Of a DNA stretch of 64,000 bases, positions 1 through 7,164 are shown piece by piece. Source of the DNA: Paenibacillus chondroitinus NBRC 15376 (GTDB lineage: Bacteria > Bacillota > Bacilli > Paenibacillales > NBRC-103111); the NCBI RefSeq assembly GCF_004000765.1, contig NZ_BILW01000015.1, positions 1-64,000 on the forward strand, given 5' to 3'. The notes under the pieces were generated by a model. The model was given only the letters and a program-made list of their open reading frames with translations. It was not told the DNA's origin and searched no databases. The translations under genes were made by a program, and so were the position numbers. How positions within the stretch are numbered: position 1 is the stretch's first letter; every line of letters starts with the position of its first letter.

Positions 1-1158
1 CAGCACGCCGCGGCTGACGCTGCCGACGGCATGGCCGGCGCGGCCGATCCGCTGGATGCCTGCGGCAGCGGTGAAAGGCGAGTCGATCTGGATGACCAGA
101 TCGACATGGCCGACGTCGATGCCGAGCTCCAGCGACGACGTGGCGACTAGGCAGCGAAGCTCGCCGGCTTTGAGCTGCCGCTCGACTTCGAGCCGGATCT
201 CGCGGGCTACGCTGCCGTGGTGGCTTCGCGCGATCTCATGACCGACATGGTCATTGAGGCGCAGGGTTAACCGCTCGCACAGCCTGCGGCTGTTGGCGAA
301 GATGAGCACCGTGCGGCAGCCTTCCATAAGCTGCAGCACACGTTCTACAAGAGGCGTCCAGATGGCCTCTTTATCCGCACCGGCCCGCGCCGGCTCAGGC
401 ATCGTCACCTGCAGGGCGTAGTGCTTCTCGGCCTTGCTCTCGATAATCGCGACAGGGCGCGGCTCGCCGGCTTCCCATCCGCCGAGATATCGTGCGACGC
501 GTTCAATCGGCTTTTGTGTGGCAGAGACGCCGATCCGCTGTACGGATCGTCCGCACCACACATCCAACCTTTCCAGCGTCAATGACAAATGCATGCCGCG
601 CTTGTCCGCTGCCAGATCGTGAATCTCGTCGATGACGACTTGCTCCACACTCTTGAGCATTTCTCTCGCGCGCGGCGAGGTAAGCAGCAGATAGAGGGAC
701 TCTGGCGTGGTCACCAGCAGATCTGGCGGATGCTTCAACATCGAAGCACGTGTGCTCTGCGTAGTATCGCCGGTGCGGACGCCGACACGTAGTCCGTGCC
801 AGGCGGTGTCCTTTTCAAACGAGGCGGCAAGCTCCTCGATCTCCGCTATATAATGAAACAAATGATCATGAATATCATTATTCAGCGCTTTTAGCGGCGT
901 CACGACCAGTACGCGTACACCGGGAGCGTAGGGCTCGCCGCCAGCCTGTTTCATTTTCACAGTACGATCCATACAAGGCAGCAAGGCTGCTAATGTTTTA
1001 CCTGAACCCGTTGGGGAGGAGATGAGGGTATGCTTCCTGGCATTAATCTCTTTCCACGCCTGCTTCTGTACGTCGGTGGGCTCGCCGAAGCGTGAAATAA
1101 ACCACTCCTTCAGAATCGGGTGAAAAAGAGACAGAGGTCCCTCTGCATGTGCCGTCAT
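1..1158 (-). CDS. Lhr-type DEAD/DEAH helicase, C-terminal part cut off by window edge
   Basis: This is an ATP-dependent superfamily 2 helicase of the Lhr-like group, which acts on nucleic acids in the cytoplasm. The visible 386 residues hold Walker A SPTGSGKT at 48-55, a DEIH motif II, an SAT motif III, and near the cut edge a QRIGRAGH motif VI, so both RecA-like lobes are essentially present. The usual large Lhr C-terminal extension lies outside the window. The ATG at 1158 is preceded on the minus strand by GGGAG at a normal distance. Base composition is more GC-rich than the SLH gene next to it. The helicase call is secure; the substrate and exact subfamily are not. Confidence 0.88.
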   Translation of the reverse strand, partial: MTAHAEGPLSLFHPILKEWFISRFGEPTDVQKQAWKEINARKHTLISSPTGSGKTLAALLPCMDRTVKMKQAGGEPYAPGVRVLVVTPLKALNNDIHDHLFHYIAEIEELAASFEKDTAWHGLRVGVRTGDTTQSTRASMLKHPPDLLVTTPESLYLLLTSPRAREMLKSVEQVVIDEIHDLAADKRGMHLSLTLERLDVWCGRSVQRIGVSATQKPIERVARYLGGWEAGEPRPVAIIESKAEKHYALQVTMPEPARAGADKEAIWTPLVERVLQLMEGCRTVLIFANSRRLCERLTLRLNDHVGHEIARSHHGSVAREIRLEVERQLKAGELRCLVATSSLELGIDVGHVDLVIQIDSPFTAAAGIQRIGRAGHAVGSVSRGVL

Positions 1159-1351
1159 TTCGTTCGCTCCCTTGTTTATAATTTCTTCCAACATAGCATA
1201 ATGTAGGCGCTTTCGCCAATGGCGTGCCCGTGAAGGAGGAGTTTTGAGAGAATGTGAAAGTAAAATATAGAGTCACCCTCCTAAAAATAACCAATTTTAC
1301 GAATTAATCTGATACATGTGGTTATCTAAGGTGAAGGAGTGTGAGTGAAGC

Positions 1352-3379
1352 TTGATGCTCAAAAAAGTAATTGCGACGGGCCTTGCTTTCGTAACGATCA
1401 TGGGGAGCAGCGCAGCTGTTCTAGCTAAAGACAATGGCAATGAAAATCGGAAAAATGACGGGAAGGTCGAAATCCATCTCACTTTTAACGATTTGAAAAC
1501 TGCGGAATGGGCCATACGCTATATCGCGAGTTTAGCATCCATGCGTGTATTTGAGGGGTATGAGGATGGTACCTTTAAACCGCAAAACACGGTTTCACGC
1601 ATTGAAGCGATTACAGCAGCCGTCCGGCTTATGGGGCTTCGCAGCCAAGCAGAATCTTCAGCCAAAATGAGCACACATCTCAATTTCAAAGATGCCAATC
1701 AAATTCCGGCCTGGGCGGTAGGATATGTAGCTGTTGCGCTGGAAAATGACCTGTTTTCCGAAAATGACGACTCCGTTCAGCCTCAAAAAGAAGGCGATCG
1801 GCTATGGGCGACGACGCTTTTGGTCAAAGCACTGAAGCTGGACGCTCAGGCCAAAGCCAAAATGAACACGACCCTGCCGTTCAAAGATGCGAAGCAGATT
1901 CCAGCGGGTTCTGTTGGTTATGTTGCTGTGGCCATCGAAAAAGGCCTGGTTGATGGTTTCGAGGATAATACGTTCAGGCCGAATCAGCCGGTTACACGGG
2001 CTCAGCTTGCTGCATTGCTTGACCGTACAGGCGGTCAATTGCCTGATCAAGGAAATAACACACTGAAGGGAACGGTCAAAAGTGTTGTTAACGGGAACGC
2101 CTTAGTATTGACAACCTCAGGTACGACATCAACCTATGCCTTGCATCCGGACGTTTACATTTACAAAAACGGAGTGAAAATCAGTCCTTCGGCTTTGCAG
2201 GCTGGAGACGAAGTGAGTGTGCGGACTTTTAACAATCAAATTATATATATTGAAGTAACTAAACCGGTGCAAACCATTATCTATAGCGGTACCGTCAGCG
2301 CAGCGGTTGCCAACAATACATTGACACTTACCAAATCGGGCGTTACCTCATCTTTGCAGTTCCATCCTGATATTGTCGCCTACCGCAATGGTGTGAAAGT
2401 GAGTCCTTATGAGCTGAAAATCGGGGATGAAGTTAACATTCGGACCTCGGATAACAAAGTCATCTATGTTGAAGTGACCAAATCGGTTGTTCCGATATCC
2501 AGCAGCGGTACCGTCACAGCCGTTGTGAACAACAATGTCCTTAAGCTTACCAAATCAGGTGTTACAACCAACTATACGCTGCATCCAGACATCGTTATTT
2601 ATCGAAATGGCGTCAAAGTTGCGGCTACCGCTCTGTTGGTCGGCGATGAGGTGAACGTTCGGACCTCGGACAATAAAGTTATTTTTATTGAAGTAACACA
2701 AACGGCGCAAGCGATTACGAATAGCGGAACGATCACGGCAGCGGTGAGTAACAACGTACTGAAGCTCAAGAAAGACAATGTGAATTTTGAAATAAAGCTG
2801 CATCCGGATGTCGTTGTGTATCGCAATGGTTTGAAAGTGGCTCTATCCGAGCTGAAAATTGGGGATGAAGTCAACGTTCGCACCTCCGAGAACAAAGTCA
2901 TTTATATAGAAGTGACGAAAATGGTGCAGCCTATCACGAATAACGGCACCGTTAGCGCTGTTGTTACCAATAGCGAGCTGAAGCTCACGAAATCGGGAGT
3001 TACAACCGCTTTTACTTTGCATCCGGATGTCATCGTCTATCGTGGCGGCGTGAAGGTTAGAGCCATTGACCTTAAAGTAGGCGACGAGGTCGATATCCGC
3101 ACTTCTGACAATAAAGTCATTTACATTGAAGTAACAAAAAGCGTTGACGAGAATTTGCCGTTTGAGTTGCAAGGGAAATTGAAAGGAACAACGCTTAATG
3201 CGCAAGGTGAGCTTGCTACGATTTCTATCGTGCAATCGATTAATGGTAAGGATCAGACGACCGTTTATCAAGTTGCTTCCAGTGTGACCATTACAGGCAA
3301 TTTAGCGTTATTTAAGGAAGGACGGCTTATTCAGCTGAAAGGCGCGAATAAGGTTGTCACTTCTATCACGATAAAGTGA
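1352..3379 (+). CDS. S-layer homology (SLH) domain protein with five tandem 73-residue repeats
   Basis: This is a secreted envelope protein, probably held to the wall by SLH domains binding secondary cell-wall polymer. A signal peptide covers about residues 1-26. Three SLH modules lie at about 50-95, 110-165 and 175-230, with the typical GxxDGTFKP-like and VTRAQ-like signatures; the second is degenerate. Five tandem repeats of exactly 219 bp follow (2069-3163), each with a GTV start, an HPD.. YRNGVKV core and a GDEVNVRTSDNKV end. A divergent sixth unit closes the protein. The start may be TTG 1352 or ATG 1355; AAGGAG sits at 1334-1339. Function beyond surface attachment is unknown. Confidence 0.9.
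   Translation: MMLKKVIATGLAFVTIMGSSAAVLAKDNGNENRKNDGKVEIHLTFNDLKTAEWAIRYIASLASMRVFEGYEDGTFKPQNTVSRIEAITAAVRLMGLRSQAESSAKMSTHLNFKDANQIPAWAVGYVAVALENDLFSENDDSVQPQKEGDRLWATTLLVKALKLDAQAKAKMNTTLPFKDAKQIPAGSVGYVAVAIEKGLVDGFEDNTFRPNQPVTRAQLAALLDRTGGQLPDQGNNTLKGTVKSVVNGNALVLTTSGTTSTYALHPDVYIYKNGVKISPSALQAGDEVSVRTFNNQIIYIEVTKPVQTIIYSGTVSAAVANNTLTLTKSGVTSSLQFHPDIVAYRNGVKVSPYELKIGDEVNIRTSDNKVIYVEVTKSVVPISSSGTVTAVVNNNVLKLTKSGVTTNYTLHPDIVIYRNGVKVAATALLVGDEVNVRTSDNKVIFIEVTQTAQAITNSGTITAAVSNNVLKLKKDNVNFEIKLHPDVVVYRNGLKVALSELKIGDEVNVRTSENKVIYIEVTKMVQPITNNGTVSAVVTNSELKLTKSGVTTAFTLHPDVIVYRGGVKVRAIDLKVGDEVDIRTSDNKVIYIEVTKSVDENLPFELQGKLKGTTLNAQGELATISIVQSINGKDQTTVYQVASSVTITGNLALFKEGRLIQLKGANKVVTSITIK
2069..3163 (+). 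repeat. Five in-frame 219-bp tandem repeats inside the SLH protein gene
   Basis: Units begin at 2069, 2288, 2507, 2726 and 2945, so the period is exactly 219 bp (73 codons) with no length drift. Nucleotide identity is incomplete but the protein pattern is well kept. Each unit looks like one small beta-rich domain. A sixth, divergent unit begins about 9 bp out of register at 3173. Confidence 0.9.
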
Positions 3380-3423
3380 TGGAGAGGGACCGCGGGAGAT
3401 AGGGAAGAGGTTAGAAAAAGAGA

Positions 3424-3456
3424 GAAGAAGGAGCCCTGCATGGGGCTTCTTTTTTG
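3424..3456 (+). terminator. Terminator after the SLH protein gene
   Basis: The stem AGCCC/GGGCT with flanking GAAG/TTC pairing is followed by a run of T residues. It lies about 45 bp past the stop codon. Confidence 0.75.
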
Positions 3457-3495
3457 TGCGAGGGAACTGTGGTTTGCAAGCAAACAAAAAACCCA

Positions 3496-3681
3496 TTAAT
3501 AATGGGCTAAAATCACGGCAATATCATTATCATTGAATTGGAAGGCGCCTTCTTCTGATTTCGTGAAATGATGGCCTCTTGACTCAATATACTGGCAGAG
3601 TCGAAACAGAATGCCTGGTTCCACGTTCAGGAGTTCTGACAAGGAAAACACATTTTTTTGCTCGGTAATCATTTCGATCAT
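3496..3681 (-). CDS. Small MerR-like DNA-binding protein (61 residues)
   Basis: I do not recognise this as a named gene. The 61 residues are almost wholly one MerR/RacA-like winged-helix unit: a helix-turn-helix around FSLSELLNVEPGILFRL, then a wing, and a closing F..NDNDIAVI segment typical of that fold. No effector or dimerisation domain follows. The ATG at 3681 has GGGGG on the minus strand about 11 bp upstream. The promoter region holds a perfect palindrome (3723-3735), which suggests autoregulation. The fold assignment is by eye; a non-regulatory small protein remains possible. Confidence 0.6.
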   Translation of the reverse strand: MIEMITEQKNVFSLSELLNVEPGILFRLCQYIESRGHHFTKSEEGAFQFNDNDIAVILAHY

Positions 3682-3722
3682 GGATTGAAATAGCCCCCTA
3701 AAGGTGTAATGTACTTGTTAGT

Positions 3723-3735
3723 TACTATCATAGTA
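3723..3735. promoter_or_regulatory. Palindrome upstream of the small MerR-like gene
   Basis: TACTATCATAGTA is a perfect 6+1+6 palindrome, nested in a wider ATGTACT/AGTACAT inverted repeat (3709-3738). On the minus strand it contains TATGAT, a plausible -10 for the small gene. It is therefore placed as an operator would be. Confidence 0.45.
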
Positions 3736-3807
3736 CATGCTAAGGATCATTTACTGTCGAAATGTTGGGTTAACAAAACGTTCACTTTTTAACGCGCGCG
3801 CGAACAA

Positions 3808-3850
3808 CATAAAAGCCCTCGAATCCTCCAATAGGAGGCATCGAAGGCTT
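3808..3850 (-). terminator. Terminator of gerE
   Basis: On the minus strand a long stem of about 17 bp with one mismatch or bulge (AAGCCTTCGA/TTCGAGGGCTT arms plus GCCTCC/GGAGG) closes a TATT loop. It ends in TTTT, about 25 bp past the gerE stop. Confidence 0.85.
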
Positions 3851-3874
3851 ACATGGATCCGTTTGCTGACGGAA

Positions 3875-4096
3875 TCAAATCTTTAATTCCCCAAGCTTGA
3901 TCAGTTCTACAACCGCTTGTGAACGACCCTTTACGTTCAGCTTTTGCATGACATTGGAGATATGATTTCTCACAGTTTTTTCACTGATAAAAAGCTGCTG
4001 TGCGATATCTTTCGTCGTTTTGTCCTGCACTAATAGTTCGAATACTTCGCGTTCGCGGTTCGTAAGTAGAAATTTGTTTTTGTGGTCGCTGCCCAT
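3875..4096 (-). CDS. gerE: GerE, late spore-coat transcription regulator
   Basis: GerE is a small LuxR/FixJ-type DNA-binding protein that, with sigma-K, switches coat genes on or off in the mother cell. The 73 residues are a single LuxR-type helix-turn-helix with TNREREVFELLVQDKTT, then a recognition helix ISEKTVRNHISNVMQKL and a C-terminal KGRSQAVVELIKLGEL. This is close to the 74-residue B. subtilis GerE as I remember it. AAGGAGG lies upstream of the ATG, and an in-frame stop just upstream excludes a longer start. The preceding CATAAACTA/CACC elements match sigma-K, as expected for this gene. Confidence 0.95.
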   Translation of the reverse strand: MGSDHKNKFLLTNREREVFELLVQDKTTKDIAQQLFISEKTVRNHISNVMQKLNVKGRSQAVVELIKLGELKI

Positions 4097-4161
4097 GGAT
4101 GTGTGTCACCCCTCCTTGCTCGGGTATTGGGAAATACAAGGTTTAGGGATACAGTCAAAAT

Positions 4162-4190
4162 TAGTTTATGAAGGGCTGCTGCCAATGGTG
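4162..4190 (-). promoter_or_regulatory. Sigma-K-type promoter of gerE
   Basis: On the minus strand CACC (4190-4187), 16 bp and CATAAACTA (4170-4162) fit the sigma-K pattern mACm-N16/17-CATAnnnTA exactly. The gene downstream is gerE, a known sigma-K target in Bacillus. Confidence 0.7.
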
Positions 4191-4223
4191 CGGTGTATAT
4201 GCAAAAATAGGCGATATCCGCTT

Positions 4224-4252
4224 TTGAGTTTCTATCCGAGGCGTGGTAAGCT
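4224..4252 (+). promoter_or_regulatory. Possible sigma-A promoter of the DUF6483-like gene
   Basis: TTGAGT (4224-4229), a 17-bp spacer and TAAGCT (4247-4252) with a TG just upstream of the -10. The -10 is weak, so this is tentative. Confidence 0.35.
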
Positions 4253-4290
4253 GAAACGAGGTATATCATTTGGGCACAGGAGGGTTTCTT

Positions 4291-4968
4291 ATGTTCAAAC
4301 GTGATTATTTTATGCGGCAGATTGAGCAGATGACTCAGGTCCTGCATCGCATTCTTTTTAATAAGGAACATATTCCACTGGCGGATGCCCAGCAGTTGTT
4401 GGACGAAGCCAGCCGGCATTTGCTCGGGCTCAACGTTCGTTCGTTAATGGCTTTATCAAGCAAGGATATTCTGGAGCTGCTCTCCTATCATGGAAATTTG
4501 GATACGGCGAAAGCGATGGTCATTGCAGATATGTTCGTCGGTCACGGAGATCTGCTGAAGCAGCATGAACAAATGGACGAGGCCTACCATGCCTATGTAA
4601 AATCTCTCGATTTACTGCTGCACTTGTCTCTTTCTCCCGAAGTTAGTCCTAAGGATGATGAGAATGTAGAAGTGGCTGCTCGCATACAAACCAGTTTGGA
4701 CCGGCTCAAGGCCTGGATGGTTCCGGAGGATATGAAGAGGCTGCTTTTTGCCCATTATGAAAAACAAGGCGAATACGCGAAGGCGGAGGACGTGCTGTTT
4801 CATTATATGGAGGACCATCCGGACCAATCGGAGTTCCTGCGGCAAGGTGTTGCCTTTTATAAAACACTGCTGAATACCGAAGAAACGTTGCTCGTAGCAG
4901 GTAACTTTAGTACGGAAGAAGCCGCAGAAAGCTTGCGCCGGGTACAGCAGAAATTGGACTCTTTTTAA
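4291..4968 (+). CDS. DUF6483-like helical protein
   Basis: This 225-residue soluble protein resembles the DUF6483 family, which has no assigned function. It looks all-helical, with an N-terminal segment LLDEASRHLLGL and TPR-like pairs around 75-110 and 150-190 (YEKQGEYAKAEDVLFHYMED). There is no signal peptide or membrane helix. AGGAGG at a spacing of 7 fixes the ATG at 4291; an upstream TTG at 4270 in the same frame is rejected. It leads into the methyltransferase and hydrolase genes on the same strand. The family call is from memory of the pattern. Confidence 0.8.
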   Translation: MFKRDYFMRQIEQMTQVLHRILFNKEHIPLADAQQLLDEASRHLLGLNVRSLMALSSKDILELLSYHGNLDTAKAMVIADMFVGHGDLLKQHEQMDEAYHAYVKSLDLLLHLSLSPEVSPKDDENVEVAARIQTSLDRLKAWMVPEDMKRLLFAHYEKQGEYAKAEDVLFHYMEDHPDQSEFLRQGVAFYKTLLNTEETLLVAGNFSTEEAAESLRRVQQKLDSF

Positions 4969-5007
4969 AACTTCTAACGATTATAAATAGAAATTGCAGG
5001 TGATAAA

Positions 5008-5739
5008 ATGGCTTGGTATCAGGAAAGCTTTGGAAATGATTATTTATTAGTATATAAGCATCGGGATATGCAAGGCGCTTATCATGAAGTGAAAAAAATG
5101 ATGGATTGGCTTGACCTGGAGCAAGGGGCCGATGTGTTGGATTTGTGCTGTGGGATGGGGCGTCATTCCTTGGCACTGGCTGATTTTGGTTATGAAATCA
5201 CGGGTGTTGACTTGTCTGAAGTGCTTTTGACGGAAGCGGCAGAATTGGATAAGCAGAAGCGTGTGACATGGGTGCGCGGTGATATGCGGGAAGTTCCCTT
5301 GGGGCGTCAGTTTGATGCGGTTGTGAATTTATTTACTTCATTTGGCTATTTTGATGAGGAAGAACAGAATGCCAAGGTGTTTTACGAGATGCATCGTCTT
5401 TTAAAAGAGGGCGGTCGTTTTATTATCGATTTCCTGAATCCGATTTATGTTCAAACTCATCTCGTACCGCGATCACAGCGGATGGAGGGAGACATTCAAA
5501 TTCTCGAAACGAGAGCTATTGAAGATGGCTGTGTGCGTAAGCGAATTGTGATATCGCAGGAGGGCTTTCCGGAGCGCAAATATTTGGAACAGGTAAAATT
5601 GTACGACCGAGTGGCGTTTGAAGCGATGCTGCAAAAAGCAGGTTTACATATCGATCACGTATACGGCAGTTATGACGGTCATCCGTATGAGGCTGATTCA
5701 TCTTGCCGGATGATTTTTGTAGGGCATAAGGAAGGATGA
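5008..5739 (+). CDS. Class I SAM-dependent methyltransferase
   Basis: A 243-residue cytoplasmic enzyme that transfers a methyl group from S-adenosylmethionine to an unknown acceptor. The Rossmann-type motif I VLDLCCGMGRHSLAL lies at about 40-55. The acidic loop GVDLSEVLL follows, then the GDMRE and LLKEGGRFIIDFLNP motifs. The C-terminal half carries the beta strands that usually sit over the acceptor. AGGTG precedes the ATG. The stop lies 10 bp before the next gene, which suggests co-expression with the metallo-hydrolase. Substrate cannot be read from the sequence. Confidence 0.88.
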   Translation: MAWYQESFGNDYLLVYKHRDMQGAYHEVKKMMDWLDLEQGADVLDLCCGMGRHSLALADFGYEITGVDLSEVLLTEAAELDKQKRVTWVRGDMREVPLGRQFDAVVNLFTSFGYFDEEEQNAKVFYEMHRLLKEGGRFIIDFLNPIYVQTHLVPRSQRMEGDIQILETRAIEDGCVRKRIVISQEGFPERKYLEQVKLYDRVAFEAMLQKAGLHIDHVYGSYDGHPYEADSSCRMIFVGHKEG

Positions 5740-5749
5740 AGACTCGCAA

Positions 5750-6727
5750 ATGAACATCGTAACCGAACATACAGATGAAATTACTCAAGTGAAGGTGCCG
5801 CTGCCTTTTCCGCTTCGATGGGTGAACGCCTACCTGATTCGCGGAAGCAAAGGGTACACGGTCTTGGATCCGGGGCTGCATACCCCGGATGCGGAAGCGC
5901 TCTGGCTGCAGGTGCTGCAGGAGCGCGGGATCGGCTTCGAGCACGTCGAGCAGATCGTGCTCACCCACCACCATCCCGACCATTACGGGATGGCCGGTTG
6001 GTTCCAGGAGCGCACGGGCGCGCCGGTTCTCCTCTCGGAGACCGGTTACGCGCAAGTGCAGCTCCTGTGGGGGCCGGAGCAGCCGATGTCGGCGCGGCTG
6101 CTGGAGCTTTTTGCCCGGCACGGCTTCCCGGAAGCCGGGCTGGCGGAGATGACGAAGCACATGGTGAGCTTCGTCGATTTGGTTTCCCCGCAGCCGCAGG
6201 TTACGCTGCTGCGTGAAGGGCCCGTGCGCCTCGGGGACCGCGTGTACGAAGCCATGGAGACCCCCGGCCATGCCGCGGGTCACTTGGTCTTCTACGATGC
6301 CGAGGCGGAGGTGATCTTTTGCGGCGACCACGTCCTGCCGCAAATATCGCCGAACGTTTCCTTCCTCCCGCAGGTGGAAGAGAACCCGCTCGGCGAGTAC
6401 CTGCGCAGCCTGCAGGAGATCGGCAGGCTGCCGGTTAAGATGGCTTACCCGGGGCACCGGGAGCCTTGGACCGGCTTTGGCGCACGCACCGAGGAACTGG
6501 TGCGCCATCATCATGAGCGGCTTGCGCTCATGGAGGGTCAGCTAAGCGCGCCGCTTAGCGCTTATGAGGTGTGCCGCTCGACCTTCGGCGATCGGCTCAG
6601 CGTGCACCAGATGAGGTTCGCGTTGTCGGAGACGATCGCTCACCTCATCTTGCTGGAGGCGGAGGGCCGCGTTCAGCAGGTCGACCCTGCCGCGGAGCTG
6701 GTGCGCTACGTAGCAATCACCCGCTAA
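5750..6727 (+). CDS. Metallo-beta-lactamase-fold hydrolase
   Basis: A 325-residue metal-dependent hydrolase of the MBL superfamily. The zinc motif THHHPDHYG lies at about 72-80. A later histidine sits in METPGHAAGHLVF, an aspartate in FCGDHVL, and another histidine in AYPGHREPW. The C-terminal 70 residues form a helical cap like that of glyoxalase-II-like and RNase-Z-like relatives. GGAAGG overlaps the end of the methyltransferase gene. From about 5840 to the stop it is much richer in G+C than its neighbours (41 of 60 bases in 5881-5940 against 27 of 60 in 5281-5340), which suggests transfer or unusual codon selection. Substrate is unknown. Confidence 0.88.
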   Translation: MNIVTEHTDEITQVKVPLPFPLRWVNAYLIRGSKGYTVLDPGLHTPDAEALWLQVLQERGIGFEHVEQIVLTHHHPDHYGMAGWFQERTGAPVLLSETGYAQVQLLWGPEQPMSARLLELFARHGFPEAGLAEMTKHMVSFVDLVSPQPQVTLLREGPVRLGDRVYEAMETPGHAAGHLVFYDAEAEVIFCGDHVLPQISPNVSFLPQVEENPLGEYLRSLQEIGRLPVKMAYPGHREPWTGFGARTEELVRHHHERLALMEGQLSAPLSAYEVCRSTFGDRLSVHQMRFALSETIAHLILLEAEGRVQQVDPAAELVRYVAITR

Positions 6728-6732
6728 ATGAA

Positions 6733-6781
6733 TAAAAGCACATCACATCCTCATGTTGAGCGGATGTTGATGTGCTTTTTT
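6733..6781 (+). terminator. Terminator after the MBL-fold hydrolase
   Basis: AAAGCACATCA pairs with TGATGTGCTTT, with a further ATCC/GGAT pairing inside, and ends in six T residues. Confidence 0.85.
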
Positions 6782-6811
6782 GTCATTGGCGGCGGCCCTA
6801 CGCGAGTTGGA

Positions 6812-6989
6812 GGGAACTATGGTCCGCTATTACCGCGAGAAACAGCCGCTTCGCGATTTGAAGGGAACTACGATCCACTATTTTCCCGATTCTAGCTGAA
6901 ATTCGGCAGTTTGAGATCAAATAGCACCCTGTAGTTCCGCTAAAATCTAAGTAACGCTTATTTCCCGTGAATAGCGTCCTCTGGTTCCC
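6812..6989. repeat. Nested palindromic element, copy 1 (two forward and two inverted motifs)
   Basis: A 19-20-bp motif, consensus near GGAACTAYRGKCCRCTATT, occurs forward at 6812-6831 and 6863-6882 and inverted at 6920-6938 and 6970-6989. Like-oriented motifs are 50-51 bp apart. The central pair spans 75 bp from outer edge to outer edge. The same geometry recurs at 13873-14049. Confidence 0.85.
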
Positions 6990-7017
6990 TTAACCTACTC
7001 CTGACCCGCTCAAACAG

Positions 7018-7150
7018 CTCACTGCCTTCATCGTCTCGGTGACTCCGCGAGTTCGCATCGCGCGGCGGTCACTGCCCTCATCACCTCGGCATCTTCCCAG
7101 CAGCTACGCCTTCATGTTCTCGGCATTCCACGTGTTGGCAACGCGCGGCC
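7018..7150. repeat. Imperfect GC-rich direct repeats
   Basis: Segments of about 26 bp with the pattern yTCAyCTCGG begin near 7018, 7068 and 7104. GTTCGCATCGCGCGGCG near 7050 recurs imperfectly near 7134. No open frame explains them. Confidence 0.4.
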
Positions 7151-7164
7151 ATCCGCGCCTTCCC

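Larger units (their letters stand above)
6728..7164. other. Gene-free gap of about 437 bp
   Basis: I see no convincing gene here. The gap holds the hydrolase terminator, the first copy of the nested palindromic element (6812-6989) and a set of imperfect GC-rich repeats (7018-7150). Confidence 0.7.

Noticed and set aside
5818..6514. Several long open frames on both strands over the MBL-fold gene, up to 332 codons
   Set aside because: They arise from the high G+C of this gene, which lowers stop frequency. Their products are Arg/Gly/Ala-rich with no domain, while the MBL frame has all metal motifs.
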